Assembly: GCF_002295065.1 (NCBI RefSeq)
Contig: NZ_NSGG01000008.1
Coordinates: 234,185 to 298,184, forward strand
DNA: 64,000 bases
Direction of reading: 5' to 3'
Source: Mesorhizobium sp. WSM3859
GTDB lineage: Bacteria; Pseudomonadota; Alphaproteobacteria; Rhizobiales; Rhizobiaceae
Made by a program: the position numbers and the translations under genes. Numbering within the stretch: the stretch's first letter is position 1; each line of letters begins with the position of its first letter. The notes beneath the pieces are model-generated. The model made no database searches. It had not been told where the DNA came from and saw only the letters and a program-made list of their open reading frames with translations. Positions 26,971-36,939 of the stretch are shown here, piece after piece.

Positions 26971-29334
26971 ATGAAGGCAGCATCCAAGTTTCTGAGCGCC
27001 GCTTCCGCGGCGGCTTTGTCCGCCGCTCTGGTCGTGCCAGGCGCGCTCGCAGTGCAGTTCGCTGCCACCTCGGTGGCCGAGGCCGCGGTCATTTCGCGTG
27101 TCGAGGTCAGCGGCAACCAGCGGGTCGATGCGGAGACCATCCGCAATTACATCTCGATCAAGCCGGGCAAGCCCTTCTCCAGTTCCGATATCGACGAAGC
27201 CGTCAAGGCGTTGTTCGGCACTGGGCTGTTTTCGGACGTTCAGATCAACCAGGTCGGTTCGAGCCTGGTCGTCAAGGTCTCGGAGTACAAGGTCGTCAAT
27301 CAGGTCCTGTTCCAGGGCAACAAGAAGATCAAGGATAACGCGCTTCAGATGGGTATCCAACTGAAGCCGCGGGCGACCTTCTCACAGCAAACGCTCGATG
27401 CCGACGTCGAGGCGGTCAAGGCGGCATACAAGAGAATCGGCCGTGACGATGCCGCCGTGACAACGCAGATCATGGATCTCGGCGACAATCGCGTGAACGT
27501 GGTCTTCAACATCAACGAAGGCGGCCGCACGCAGATCGCGGCGATCAATTTCGTCGGCAACCACGCTTATTCCAGCCGCCGCCTGTCCGATATCATCAAC
27601 ACCAAGCGTTCGTCCTGGCTGTCCTTCGTGCTGCGCGACGACGTCTATGACGAGGACAAGCTGCGCGCCGACCAGGAGCTGCTGCGCCGCTTCTACTACA
27701 ATCATGGCTATGCCGACTTCCAGGTCGTCTCGGCCGTCGGCGAGCTTGACGACGCCACCAACAAATACACGGTCACCATCACGGTGCAGGAAGGCGATCG
27801 CTACACGTTCGGCGACGTCAGCGTGGAAAGCACCATTCCGGAGGTCGATTCAAAGGCGCTGGAATCCGCCGTCGAAACCCACAAGGGCGATGTCTACAAC
27901 GCCAAGGATGTCGAGGATTCGATCGTCGCCTTGACCGAGAAGGTAGCGGGCTCGGGCTATGCCTTCGCCCAGGTGACGCCGCGCGGCGATCGCAATTTCG
28001 AGAATCACACCATTTCGGTCGTCTACACCATCGACCAAGGCACCAAGGCCTATATCGAGCGCATCGAGATCCGCGGCAACGACCGCACGCGCGACTATGT
28101 CATCCGTCGCGAATTCGATGTCAGCGAGGGTGATGCCTTCAACCAGGTTCTCATCCAGCGCGCGAAGAAGCGACTGGAAAGCCTTGATTACTTCCAGTCT
28201 GTCGACATTTCGACGGTTCCTGGCTCGGCGCCCGACCAGGTCGTGCTGGTCGTGACCGTGGTCGAGAAGTCGACCGGCGAGTTCTCCATCGGCGCCGGCT
28301 ATTCGACCGGTGGCGACACGCCCGGCCCGTCGGTCGAGGGTTCGGTCACCGAACGCAACTTCCTTGGCCGTGGCCAGTACATCAAGCTGTCGGCAGGCGG
28401 CGGCAGGCATTCGCGCGACTACGCCGTCTCCTTTACCGAGCCTTACTTCCTCGGTCGGCGCATCGCGGCAGGTTTCGATATCTACAAATCGACGCGGGAG
28501 TACGACCACTACGACACGGACACCACCGGCGCGACCGTTCGGTTCGGCCTGCCGATTACCGACAGCATTTCGACACAGCTGGCGTACAATATCTCGCAAG
28601 AGAAGTACTCGCTTGAGGACAATTGCACGACCAACGGGATCTACGATCCAACCAAGTGTACCATCTCCCAGGCGGTTCGCGATGGTGTGGCAGAAAGCCC
28701 TTGGCTCAAGTCGTCGGTCGGCCTAGGTCTGGTTTACAACACCATCGACGACATGAAGAATCCGCATGAAGGCCTTTATGTCACCGGCACGACCGAGTTC
28801 GCCGGTTTGGGCGGCGATGCCAAGTGGGTCAAGGTGACCGGGCGCGCAAGCGTCTACCAGACGTTGTCCGAACAGCTTGATCTCGTAGGTCTGGTTTCGG
28901 GCGGCGCGGGCTACATTGCTGGTTACGGCAATGGCGATCTGCGTATCTTCGATCTCTTCCAGAGCAACGATCGCATGATCCGCGGCTTTGAGTATGGTGG
29001 CATCGGTCCAGTTGCTGGTGATGGCAGCGGTGACCATCTCGGCGGCACGACTTATTTCAATGCCTCCGCGGAAGCTCAGTTCCCGCTGCCAGTCATTCCG
29101 GAAAGCTTCGGACTGCGTGGTGCCGTCTTTGCGGATGCGGCTACGCTTTATGGCAACAAGCTTGAGGGCGTCGATCCGGACTCGGTCGGCTCGAAACTGC
29201 GCGCTTCGGTCGGTGTCGGCCTGATGTGGGCTTCGCCGTTCGGCCCAATCCGCATCGACTATGCGATCCCGGTCAAGAAAGAGTCGACCGACGATGTGCA
29301 GGAATTCAACTTCGGCATCGCGACCCGTTTCTAA
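26971..29334 (+). CDS. bamA: Outer membrane protein assembly factor BamA
   Basis: A 787-residue Omp85 protein, the core of the BAM complex that folds beta-barrel proteins into the outer membrane. It has a signal peptide (about residues 1-35, Ala-rich), then POTRA repeats (first at [21 protein letters not shown]), then a 16-strand barrel from about residue 430. The barrel has the lid-lock type block [19 protein letters not shown] and a terminal Phe (FGIATRF). The start was placed at ATG 26971; a GTG 11 codons upstream is less likely to start a signal peptide. Confidence 0.97.
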   Translation: MKAASKFLSAASAAALSAALVVPGALAVQFAATSVAEAAVISRVEVSGNQRVDAETIRNYISIKPGKPFSSSDIDEAVKALFGTGLFSDVQINQVGSSLVVKVSEYKVVNQVLFQGNKKIKDNALQMGIQLKPRATFSQQTLDADVEAVKAAYKRIGRDDAAVTTQIMDLGDNRVNVVFNINEGGRTQIAAINFVGNHAYSSRRLSDIINTKRSSWLSFVLRDDVYDEDKLRADQELLRRFYYNHGYADFQVVSAVGELDDATNKYTVTITVQEGDRYTFGDVSVESTIPEVDSKALESAVETHKGDVYNAKDVEDSIVALTEKVAGSGYAFAQVTPRGDRNFENHTISVVYTIDQGTKAYIERIEIRGNDRTRDYVIRREFDVSEGDAFNQVLIQRAKKRLESLDYFQSVDISTVPGSAPDQVVLVVTVVEKSTGEFSIGAGYSTGGDTPGPSVEGSVTERNFLGRGQYIKLSAGGGRHSRDYAVSFTEPYFLGRRIAAGFDIYKSTREYDHYDTDTTGATVRFGLPITDSISTQLAYNISQEKYSLEDNCTTNGIYDPTKCTISQAVRDGVAESPWLKSSVGLGLVYNTIDDMKNPHEGLYVTGTTEFAGLGGDAKWVKVTGRASVYQTLSEQLDLVGLVSGGAGYIAGYGNGDLRIFDLFQSNDRMIRGFEYGGIGPVAGDGSGDHLGGTTYFNASAEAQFPLPVIPESFGLRGAVFADAATLYGNKLEGVDPDSVGSKLRASVGVGLMWASPFGPIRIDYAIPVKKESTDDVQEFNFGIATRF

Positions 29335-29411
29335 TTTGTGGTTGCGATGGTTCCGGGCCGGCTGACGGCCCGGACTGGACTGATCCGACCCAGCTGGATA
29401 TTGCTTCTGGA

Positions 29412-30467
29412 ATGACCGATCCGGTGTTCTTCGCGCCTTCACGCCGGTATACGGCTGGCGAAGTCGCGAATCTGACCGGCGCCAGCTTGGCCGATTCCGC
29501 TCAGGCCGAAATTGCCATCGAGGCGCTGGCTCCGGCGAATGAGGGCGGGGATGGCGCGCTCGTCTTTGTCGACGGCAAGCGCAATTTCGTGCTGATGCAG
29601 TCGCTGAGGGCGGCCGCGGTCCTGTGCCCCCCTGATTTTGCCAGCAAGGCACCGCCAGGGGTCGCGGTGCTTATGCATCCTCGCCCGCAACAGGCTTTCG
29701 CGATGGTCGGGCGCCTTTTGTTTCCGCACGCCGCAACTCCGGGGCCAATGACCGGAGAAACCGGCGTCTCGGCGCATGCCTTTGTCGATCCGTCCGCACA
29801 TATCGAGGAAGGGGCGATCGTCGAAGCGGGCGCCGTGATCGGTCCCGGCGTATCCATCGGCAGCGGCACGGTCATCGCGCCTCACGCCGTTGTTGGCCGC
29901 TCCTGCCAGATCGGCCGCGACGGGTTCGTCGGTCCGGGCGCCAGCATCCAATATGCGCTTGTCGGCAATCGTGTCATCATCCATGGCGGCGCAAGGATCG
30001 GCCAGGACGGTTTCGGCTTCGTGGGCGGCGCCAAGGGACCTGAACGCGTGCCGCAGATCGGTCGCGTCATCATCCAGGACGACGTCGAGATCGGCTCCAA
30101 TTCGACCGTCGACCGCGGCGCGATGTCCGATACCATCATCGGCCAAGGCACCAAGATCGACAATCTGGTGCAGATCGCCCACAATGTTCGCATCGGCCGC
30201 AATTGCATTATAGCGGGCCTTTCGGGTATTTCCGGTTCCGTCGTCGTCGGCGACAACGTCACCATGGGTGGCGGTGTCGGCCTCGCCGATCATTTGACCA
30301 TCGGGCCGGGGGCCAAGCTTGCTGCGAGAAGTGGATTCATGAACAACGTGCCGGCAGGCGAGATCTGGGGAGGCTATCCGGCACAGCCGATGGCGGAAGC
30401 CATGCGCGAGATAGCGATGCTGCGCAAGATGGCCAGGACGCGCAAGCAAGGCGACGGAAATGGCTGA
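29412..30467 (+). CDS. lpxD: UDP-3-O-(3-hydroxyacyl)glucosamine N-acyltransferase
   Basis: A 351-residue trimeric left-handed beta-helix acyltransferase that catalyses the third step of lipid A synthesis. An N-terminal uridine-binding domain (1-100) precedes hexapeptide repeats ([22 protein letters not shown] onward). The active-site region is [30 protein letters not shown] and a C-terminal helix follow. The start is at ATG 29412, since the open frame upstream overlaps bamA. It overlaps fabZ by 8 bp. Confidence 0.97.
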   Translation: MTDPVFFAPSRRYTAGEVANLTGASLADSAQAEIAIEALAPANEGGDGALVFVDGKRNFVLMQSLRAAAVLCPPDFASKAPPGVAVLMHPRPQQAFAMVGRLLFPHAATPGPMTGETGVSAHAFVDPSAHIEEGAIVEAGAVIGPGVSIGSGTVIAPHAVVGRSCQIGRDGFVGPGASIQYALVGNRVIIHGGARIGQDGFGFVGGAKGPERVPQIGRVIIQDDVEIGSNSTVDRGAMSDTIIGQGTKIDNLVQIAHNVRIGRNCIIAGLSGISGSVVVGDNVTMGGGVGLADHLTIGPGAKLAARSGFMNNVPAGEIWGGYPAQPMAEAMREIAMLRKMARTRKQGDGNG

Positions 30468-30921
30468 TATGGTGGCAACGACACTCGAGGCGGTCGACAT
30501 CATGGGGCTGATGAAGCTCCTGCCGCACCGCTATCCGTTCCTGCTGATCGATCGCATCGTCGACATCGACGGCGACGAATCCGCCGTCGGCATCAAGAAC
30601 GTGACCATCAACGAGCCGCATTTCCAGGGCCACTTTCCGCAACAGCCGGTCATGCCCGGCGTGCTCATCATCGAGGCGATGGCCCAGACCGCCGGCGCGA
30701 TCTGCATCCGTAGCCTCAACACGGAAAAGCCGTCGCTGGTTTATTTCATGACCATCGACAACGCGAAATTCCGCAAACCGGTGGTTCCGGGCGATCAGCT
30801 CAGGATCCATGTCAAGAAGATCAAGAAACGCGGTAACCTGCTGAAATTCGCCTGCGAGGCGATGGTTGATGGCGCGAAGGCGGCAGAAGCCGAGGTTTCG
30901 GCCATGATGGTTACCGGCTGA
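30460..30921 (+). CDS. fabZ: 3-hydroxyacyl-[acyl-carrier-protein] dehydratase FabZ
   Basis: A 153-residue hot-dog-fold enzyme that dehydrates 3-hydroxyacyl-ACP, competing with LpxA/LpxD for the same acyl donors. The catalytic His is in [13 protein letters not shown] and the Glu in [25 protein letters not shown] is the usual loop. The ATG is inside the end of lpxD, so the genes are coupled. lpxA follows after 9 bp. Confidence 0.97.
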   Translation: MADMVATTLEAVDIMGLMKLLPHRYPFLLIDRIVDIDGDESAVGIKNVTINEPHFQGHFPQQPVMPGVLIIEAMAQTAGAICIRSLNTEKPSLVYFMTIDNAKFRKPVVPGDQLRIHVKKIKKRGNLLKFACEAMVDGAKAAEAEVSAMMVTG

Positions 30922-30930
30922 CGGTTCGAA

Positions 30931-31770
30931 ATGCTCATGAAAGTCGCGACATTTATCCATCCTTCCTCGGTCGTCGAAGAAGGAGCCCGGCTCGGCGAGG
31001 GCGTCCGCATCGGACCCTTCTGCCATATCAGCGCCGATGCGATCATCGGCGACCGCGTCGAGCTGGTCAGCCATGTGTCGGTGATGGGCGCAACAACCAT
31101 CGGAGCCGAAACAAAGGTCTATCCGATGGCGACGCTCGGCGCGCCGCCGCAGAACACCAAGCACAAGGGCGGGCACACCACGCTCGTCATCGGTGAGAAC
31201 TGTACCATCCGCGAAGCCGTCACGATGCATGTCGGCACCGATTCCAGCCGCGGCGAGACGAGTGTCGGCGACAACGGCAATTTCCTTGCCTATGCCCACA
31301 TCGCCCATGATTGCGTCGTCGGCAAGAACGCGACTTTCGCCAATGGCGCGACGCTCGGCGGCCATTGCGAGATAGGCGACAACGTCTATATCGGCGGGCT
31401 GACCGCCGTTCACCAGTTCGTGCGCATTGGCGACAACGCATTCATCGGCGGCTGCTCGGCGGTTGTCGGCGATGTCATTCCCTATGCGATTGCCGCCGGC
31501 AATCGCGCCAAGCTGCGCGGCCTGAACATCGTTGGACTGAAGCGTTCCGGCCTGCCGCGCTCCGAAATCTACCTGCTGCGCAAGGTTTACCGGTTGATTT
31601 TCGACCGTTCCCGCAGCGTCGCGGAGAATATCGATCTCGCCAGGGCGGAATTAGGCTCCTCGTCTCCGGCCGCCATGAAGATGATCGACTTCATCGCCAG
31701 CGGCGGCAAGCGGCACTATGCGGTCCCGCCGCTGAAGGGTGGCGGCGACGATGCAGATGACGAAGGCTGA
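30931..31770 (+). CDS. lpxA: Acyl-ACP--UDP-N-acetylglucosamine O-acyltransferase
   Basis: A 279-residue trimeric beta-helix acyltransferase that starts lipid A synthesis. The hexapeptide region begins IHPSSVVEEGARLGEGVRIGPFCHIS. The catalytic His is in YAHIAHDCVVG, GHCEIGDNVYIGG and AVHQFVRIGDNAFIGG follow, and a helical C-terminal domain ends the protein. Start ATG 30931 or 30937 (MKVATF) is possible, with no strong Shine-Dalgarno separating them. The 3' end overlaps lpxI. Confidence 0.97.
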   Translation: MLMKVATFIHPSSVVEEGARLGEGVRIGPFCHISADAIIGDRVELVSHVSVMGATTIGAETKVYPMATLGAPPQNTKHKGGHTTLVIGENCTIREAVTMHVGTDSSRGETSVGDNGNFLAYAHIAHDCVVGKNATFANGATLGGHCEIGDNVYIGGLTAVHQFVRIGDNAFIGGCSAVVGDVIPYAIAAGNRAKLRGLNIVGLKRSGLPRSEIYLLRKVYRLIFDRSRSVAENIDLARAELGSSSPAAMKMIDFIASGGKRHYAVPPLKGGGDDADDEG

Positions 31771-32674
31771 GGCGGCCGGGACGAAGCTAAACCTCGCGCC
31801 GGGCGCCAGGATCGGCATCATCGCCGGCGGCGGCAGTCTGCCGGTGGAAGTCGCCGCGAGCTTGGCAAAGCAAGGGTACCCGCCTGTCATCATCGCGGCC
31901 GAGGGCGAAGTCGACCGCAAGTCGGATCTCGCCGCTTATGAAACCGAGAAGCTTGCTCTCGAAGACTTCGGCTCGCTGGTCCCGCTGCTAAAGCGCAAAC
32001 GGATCAGCCATCTCGTGCTGGCCGGCGAGATCAGGCGCAGGCCGAAATTGACTGGCATGCGGCCGAGCCTTGGCCTGCTGGCCGTCGTGCCTACCGTGGT
32101 CATGGGACTGGCGCGCGGCGACGATGGCTTGCTGAAGATCCTGACGCGCTTTCTGGAAAAGCGGGGCATCAAGGTCGTCGGAGCGCACGAGATCGTGCCT
32201 GAACTGCTTGCGGGCGGCGGCCCGCTGACCAAGGCGGAGCCGCGCAAATCCGACTGGCGTGACATCGAGGCGGCGCGGGCTGCGGCGAAGGCGATCGGCG
32301 CGCTGGATATCGGCCAGGCAGCGATTGCTGTTGGAGGTCGAGCGGTCGCCCTCGAAGGCATTGAAGGGACCGCCGGCCTGCTCGACAGAATGCGCGAATT
32401 GCGCATCCATGGCAGGCTCGCCGGCAAGACGCGCGGCGTGCTGGTCAAATGCGCCAAGCCGGGTCAGGAATTGCGGGCGGACTTGCCCTCCATCGGCCCG
32501 CAGACGATCGAGGCTGCGCATGCGGCGGGCCTTGCCGGCATAGCCGTCGAGGCCGGCCGTTCGCTCATTCTCCAAGGTCCGGAAACGCTGGCGCGCGCCA
32601 ATGCGCTCGGCCTGTTCATCGTCGGCCTGCCAGCAAAGGAGCTGGTCAACGGGGAGCCGGCTGATGGCCGCTGA
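31751..32674 (+). CDS. lpxI: UDP-2,3-diacylglucosamine diphosphatase LpxI
   Basis: A 307-residue member of the LpxI (DUF1009) family, which replaces LpxH in alphaproteobacteria and cleaves UDP-2,3-diacylglucosamine to lipid X. The N-terminal block is GARIGIIAGGGSLPVEVAASLAKQGYPPVIIA, with LVLAGEIRRRPKLTGMRPS and the C-terminal GVLVKCAKPGQELRADLPSIGPQTIEAAHAAGLAGIAVEAG, which includes the catalytic-Asp region. ATG 31751 lies inside lpxA; GTG 31739 and ATG 31757 are alternatives. It overlaps lpxB by 11 bp. Confidence 0.95.
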   Translation: MQMTKAEAAGTKLNLAPGARIGIIAGGGSLPVEVAASLAKQGYPPVIIAAEGEVDRKSDLAAYETEKLALEDFGSLVPLLKRKRISHLVLAGEIRRRPKLTGMRPSLGLLAVVPTVVMGLARGDDGLLKILTRFLEKRGIKVVGAHEIVPELLAGGGPLTKAEPRKSDWRDIEAARAAAKAIGALDIGQAAIAVGGRAVALEGIEGTAGLLDRMRELRIHGRLAGKTRGVLVKCAKPGQELRADLPSIGPQTIEAAHAAGLAGIAVEAGRSLILQGPETLARANALGLFIVGLPAKELVNGEPADGR

Positions 32675-33845
32675 CAAGCCGCTCAAGCTCGCGATCGTCG
32701 CCGGGGAGGAATCCGGCGATCTACTCGGCGTCGATATCGTGCGGGCGCTCGAGCGTACGACCGGCCGCAAGGTTCAGCTTGTCGGCATCGGTGGCCGGCA
32801 CCTGCAGCAATTGGGGCTGACCCCACTGTTCGACGGCGGAGAGATCGCGCTGATGGGTTTCAGCGCGGTGCTGCGCGACCTGCCGCGGCTGATGCGCCGG
32901 ATCCGCCAGACGGCGGCGATGATCGCGACCGAGCGGCCTGACTGCCTCGTCACCATCGACAGTCCGGATTTTTCGCTGCGCGTCGCCAGGAAGGTCCGCG
33001 CCGTGGCACCGTCCATCCCGATCGTCCACTATGTCTGCCCGAGCGTATGGGCCTGGCGGCCGGGCAGGGCGGTGGCGATGAAACCCTATGTCGACCATAT
33101 CTTGTGCATCCTGCCGTTCGAGGTGAAGGCGCTTGCCCGGCTCGGCGGACCACCGGGCACCTATGTCGGTCACCGCCTGACGCGGGATCCGGGCGTGCTT
33201 AGCGCCGCCAAGGCGCAGAGCCAGCCGCGCGACCTCTCCGACGCCCGCGTCAAGACGGTGCTGGTGCTGCCCGGCTCGCGCCGCAGCGAGGTCCGCCGGC
33301 TGATGGAACCCTTCGGCAAGGCGATGTCGGCGCTGCGCCAACGCGGCCATCGCCTGCGCCTGTTGTTGCCGACGGTGCCGCATGTCACCGAGCTGGTGAA
33401 GGCTTCGGTCGCCAGTTGGGACGACAAGCCGGAAATCATCACCGAGCCGGAGCGCAAATGGCAGGCCTTCGGCAAGGCCGATGCGGCATTGATCGCGTCG
33501 GGAACGGTGTCGCTCGAGTTGGCGCTTGCCGGCGTTCCGATGGTTTCCTGCTACAAGCTCGACCCGATTGCGCGCCAGCTGCTGCAGCATATGGTGACGA
33601 CTTGGTCGGCCCTGTTGCCCAACCTGATTTCCGACCGCACGCTGGTTCCGGAATTCTACGATCAGTATGTCCGGCCGGAGAACCTTGCCCGGCAACTTGA
33701 GGCCCTGTTTGGCGACACCGGCATGCGTGCCTGGCAAAAGGCTGGCTTTGCCGAAATTGCCCGGCGCATGGCAACCGAGCGGCCGAGCGGCGATATCGCC
33801 GCCGAGGTGGTGATGGGGTGTATCAAGAGAGCGAATAGGGAGTAG
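32664..33845 (+). CDS. lpxB: Lipid-A-disaccharide synthase
   Basis: A 393-residue GT19 glycosyltransferase that joins lipid X to UDP-2,3-diacylglucosamine. Diagnostic blocks are LAIVAGEESGDLLG at the N-terminus, LMGFSAVLRDLPRL, IDSPDFSLRVARKVR, HYVCPSVWAWRPGR, VLPGSRRSEVRRL, and ASGTVSLELALAGVPMVSCYK near residue 290. ATG 32664 overlaps the lpxI stop. It is the last gene of the lipid A run, and a terminator-like hairpin starts at its stop codon. Confidence 0.97.
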   Translation: MAADKPLKLAIVAGEESGDLLGVDIVRALERTTGRKVQLVGIGGRHLQQLGLTPLFDGGEIALMGFSAVLRDLPRLMRRIRQTAAMIATERPDCLVTIDSPDFSLRVARKVRAVAPSIPIVHYVCPSVWAWRPGRAVAMKPYVDHILCILPFEVKALARLGGPPGTYVGHRLTRDPGVLSAAKAQSQPRDLSDARVKTVLVLPGSRRSEVRRLMEPFGKAMSALRQRGHRLRLLLPTVPHVTELVKASVASWDDKPEIITEPERKWQAFGKADAALIASGTVSLELALAGVPMVSCYKLDPIARQLLQHMVTTWSALLPNLISDRTLVPEFYDQYVRPENLARQLEALFGDTGMRAWQKAGFAEIARRMATERPSGDIAAEVVMGCIKRANRE

Positions 33846-33897
33846 TCAGTAGTGAGTAGTTTGGAGCGATAGCTCACTACTAACTACTAACTTTTTC
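33841..33897 (+). terminator. Terminator-like hairpin after lpxB
   Basis: AGTAGTCAGTAGTGAG (33841-33856) pairs with CTCACTACTAACTACT (33873-33888) with one mismatch over a 16-nt loop, and CTTTTT follows. The AT-rich AGTAGT repeat composition differs from the surrounding GC-rich DNA. The left arm contains the lpxB stop codon. Confidence 0.7.
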
Positions 33898-33906
33898 ACC
33901 ACTCAC

Positions 33907-35235
33907 TCAACGCTTAGCAATCGGCACGTAATCGCGTTCCGTGGCGCCGGTGTAGAGCTGGCGCGGACGGCCGATCTTCTGGTGCGGATCCTCGATCATT
34001 TCCTTCCACTGGGCGATCCAGCCGACCGTGCGGGCAACCGCGAACAGCACGGTGAACATGGTGGTGGGGAAGCCCAGCGCCTTCAGCGTGATGCCGGAAT
34101 AGAAGTCGACGTTCGGGTAGAGCTTCTTTTCGATGAAGTAAGCGTCGGTCAGCGCGATCTTCTCCAGTTCCATCGCGATGTCGAGCAGCGGATCGTCCTT
34201 GATGCCGAGCTCGCCCAACACCTCATGCGCGGTCTTCTGCATGATCTTGGCGCGCGGATCGTAGTTCTTGTAGACGCGGTGGCCGAAGCCCATCAGCCGG
34301 AACGGATCGTTCTTGTCCTTGGCGCGGGCGATGAACTCCGGGATGTGATCGACATGGCCGATCTCGCCCAACATGTTGAGCGCCGCTTCGTTGGCGCCGC
34401 CATGCGCCGGACCCCATAGGCAAGCGATGCCGGCGGCGATGCAGGCGAAGGGGTTGGCGCCTGACGAGCCGGCGAGGCGGACCGTCGAGGTCGAGGCGTT
34501 TTGCTCATGGTCAGCGTGCAGGATGAAGATACGCTCCATCGCGCGCGCCAGCACCGGATTGATCTTGTACTCCTCGCAAGGCACGGCAAAGCACATGTGG
34601 AGGAAATTGGCCGCGAAGTTCAGCTCGTTCTTCGGATAAATGAAGGGCTGGCCGATATGGTATTTGTAGGCCATCGCCGCGATGGTCGGCATCTTGGCGA
34701 TCAGGCGCATGGAGGCGACCATGCGCTGGTAAGGATCCGAGATGTCGGTCGAGTCGTGATAGAAGGCCGACAGCGCGCCAACCACGCCGCACATCACGGC
34801 CATCGGGTGCGCGTCGCGGCGGAAGCCGGTGAAGAAGCGCGACATCTGCTCATGCACCATGGTGTGGCGCGTCACGCGATAGTCGAAATCCTCCTTCTGC
34901 GCCTTGGTCGGCAGTTCACCGTAGAGCAGCAGATAGCAGACCTCGAGGAAGTCGCCATGTTCGGCAAGCTGGTCGATCGGATAGCCGCGATGCAGCAGGA
35001 TGCCGGCATCGCCGTCAATGAAGGTGATCGCCGACTCGCAGCTCGCCGTAGACGTGAAGCCGGGATCGTAGGTGAAGGCGCCGGTCGTGCTGTAGAGCGC
35101 GCCGATATCGATCACGTCAGGCCCGGTCGACCCGCTTCGCACCTTGAATTCATGGGTCTTGCCGGCGAGTTCGAGCCTGGCGGTCGACTCATGCGCCTTG
35201 CCGCTCGGTTCCAGTTTTGTCGCAGCTTCGCTCAT
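33907..35235 (-). CDS. gltA: Citrate synthase (type I, hexameric)
   Basis: A 442-residue citrate synthase with the N-terminal beta extension of Gram-negative type I enzymes (about residues 1-55). Active-site blocks are present: [17 protein letters not shown] (His), [17 protein letters not shown] (His) and VDFYSGI (Asp). It condenses oxaloacetate with acetyl-CoA in the TCA cycle. The ATG (complement of 35233-35235) has a perfect AAGGAG seven bases upstream, so it is preferred over the in-frame TTG two codons earlier. It is downstream of gltX on the same strand, with 176 bp between. Confidence 0.97.
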   Translation of the reverse strand: MSEAATKLEPSGKAHESTARLELAGKTHEFKVRSGSTGPDVIDIGALYSTTGAFTYDPGFTSTASCESAITFIDGDAGILLHRGYPIDQLAEHGDFLEVCYLLLYGELPTKAQKEDFDYRVTRHTMVHEQMSRFFTGFRRDAHPMAVMCGVVGALSAFYHDSTDISDPYQRMVASMRLIAKMPTIAAMAYKYHIGQPFIYPKNELNFAANFLHMCFAVPCEEYKINPVLARAMERIFILHADHEQNASTSTVRLAGSSGANPFACIAAGIACLWGPAHGGANEAALNMLGEIGHVDHIPEFIARAKDKNDPFRLMGFGHRVYKNYDPRAKIMQKTAHEVLGELGIKDDPLLDIAMELEKIALTDAYFIEKKLYPNVDFYSGITLKALGFPTTMFTVLFAVARTVGWIAQWKEMIEDPHQKIGRPRQLYTGATERDYVPIAKR

Positions 35236-35411
35236 TCCCAAACTCCTTTATGTTTCCTCATGCCGGCAAGGCAATTCCTGCAAACGACACGTCGAAGGAA
35301 TGCGCGAACTCGCCACCGCATTTTAGGAGGTGCGTGCCAGATTGGGCCAGGGCCTAATGTTGCACTGCGAAACACACCTTTCAATGCCAATCTTTTTGGA
35401 CCAGTCCGCTC

Positions 35412-36836
35412 CTAATCGATTTGATCTCCAATGCGCGCCAGGCTTTCCTGGCGGCCCAGCACGGCAAGCACGTCAAACACGCCGGGCGACGTGCTGCGGC
35501 CTGTAAGCGCGGCTCTCAGCGGTTGGGCCACCGCACCCAGCTTGTGTCCGCCAGCCTGCGCAAACTCGCGGATCGAAGTCTCCGCCGAGGCGGCGCTCCA
35601 CTCGCCCTGCACAGAAGACAAGGCGCCGTGCGCGCCGCGCAGAATCGCGCGCGCATCCGCGTTGAGCAAGCCCGCCGCCTTCTCGTCCAGGGGCAGTGGC
35701 CGCTCGGTGAACAGGAAAGCCGCGCCGTCGACCAGCTCGACCAGGGTCTTGGCGCGCTCCTTGAGGCCGGGCATGGCGGCAAGCAGCTGCGCCTTGCGCT
35801 TGTCATCGAGTTTCGCGGCAAGCGCCGGGCCGCCTTCGAGATAGGGCAAGGTGGCGACGAAGATGTCGAACAGCGCCTGGTCGTCCATCTTGCGCATATG
35901 CACGCCGTTCAGCGCCTCGAGCTTGGCGAAGTCGAAGCGGGCAGCGCCCTTGTTGACGTCGCCGATGTCGAACCAGGCGACCATGTCCCTGATCGACATC
36001 ACCTCATCGTCGCCATGGCTCCAGCCGAGCCGCGCCAGATAGTTGAGCAAGGCTTCCGGCAGATAGCCCATGGCGCGATAGGCCTCGACGCCCAGCGCGC
36101 CGTGCCGCTTCGACAGCTTGGCGCCGTCGGCGCCGTGGATCAGTGGGATATGCGACATCGACGGCACCGCCCAGCCCATGGCGTTGTAGATCACCGTCTG
36201 GCGCGCGGCGTTGGTCAGGTGATCGTCGCCGCGAATGATGTGCGTGACGCCCATGTCGTGATCGTCGACGACGACGGCATGCATGTAGGTCGGGACGCCG
36301 TCGGAACGCAGGATGATGAAGTCGTCGAGATCCTTGTTCGGGAAGCGAACCTCGCCCTGAACGCGGTCGTTGACGATCGTCACGCCCTCGGTCGGCGCCT
36401 TGATGCGGATTGCGCCTTTGACGCCTGCCGGCGCCTCGGACGGATCGCGGTCGCGCCACTGGCCGTTGTAGCGCGGAGGCAGACCCTTGGCGCGGGCCGC
36501 CTCGCGCATTGCCTCAAGCTCGGCCGGCGTCTCATAGGCGTAATAGGCTTTACCTAGCCGCACCAGTTCCTCCGCCACCTCGCGATGGCGCGGCGCACGC
36601 TCGAACTGCGAGATGGCGTCGCCGTCCCAGGAGAGCCCAAGCCAGGTCAGACCGTCGAGAATGGCGGCCGTGGCGGCCTCGGTGGAACGCTCGCGATCGG
36701 TGTCCTCGATGCGCAAAAGCATCGTGCCGCCGGTGTGCTTGGCGTAGAGCCAGTTGAACAACGCCGTGCGAGCGCCGCCAATATGCAGGTAGCCGGTGGG
36801 CGAAGGGGCAAAACGGGTGACGACCTTGTCGGACAT
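35412..36836 (-). CDS. gltX: Glutamate--tRNA ligase
   Basis: A 474-residue class I aminoacyl-tRNA synthetase. The HIGH motif is in [21 protein letters not shown] and the KMSKS-equivalent is KLSKRHG. The C-terminal anticodon-binding region ends [18 protein letters not shown]. The reading frame is open 128 codons upstream, but that part overlaps the start of comEC on the other strand. The ATG at [13 protein letters not shown] is therefore the start. With GatCAB present, a non-discriminating GluRS charging tRNA(Gln) is plausible. Confidence 0.97.
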   Translation of the reverse strand: MSDKVVTRFAPSPTGYLHIGGARTALFNWLYAKHTGGTMLLRIEDTDRERSTEAATAAILDGLTWLGLSWDGDAISQFERAPRHREVAEELVRLGKAYYAYETPAELEAMREAARAKGLPPRYNGQWRDRDPSEAPAGVKGAIRIKAPTEGVTIVNDRVQGEVRFPNKDLDDFIILRSDGVPTYMHAVVVDDHDMGVTHIIRGDDHLTNAARQTVIYNAMGWAVPSMSHIPLIHGADGAKLSKRHGALGVEAYRAMGYLPEALLNYLARLGWSHGDDEVMSIRDMVAWFDIGDVNKGAARFDFAKLEALNGVHMRKMDDQALFDIFVATLPYLEGGPALAAKLDDKRKAQLLAAMPGLKERAKTLVELVDGAAFLFTERPLPLDEKAAGLLNADARAILRGAHGALSSVQGEWSAASAETSIREFAQAGGHKLGAVAQPLRAALTGRSTSPGVFDVLAVLGRQESLARIGDQID

Positions 36837-36939
36837 GGAACTCTCGAAGAAGCACTGAAAAAATGCATGTATCGCGAGGACTTCCACGCGATCGGCGTTC
36901 ATGTAGCATAGGCGGTCTGGGGCGCAAGGGGCAGACCCG

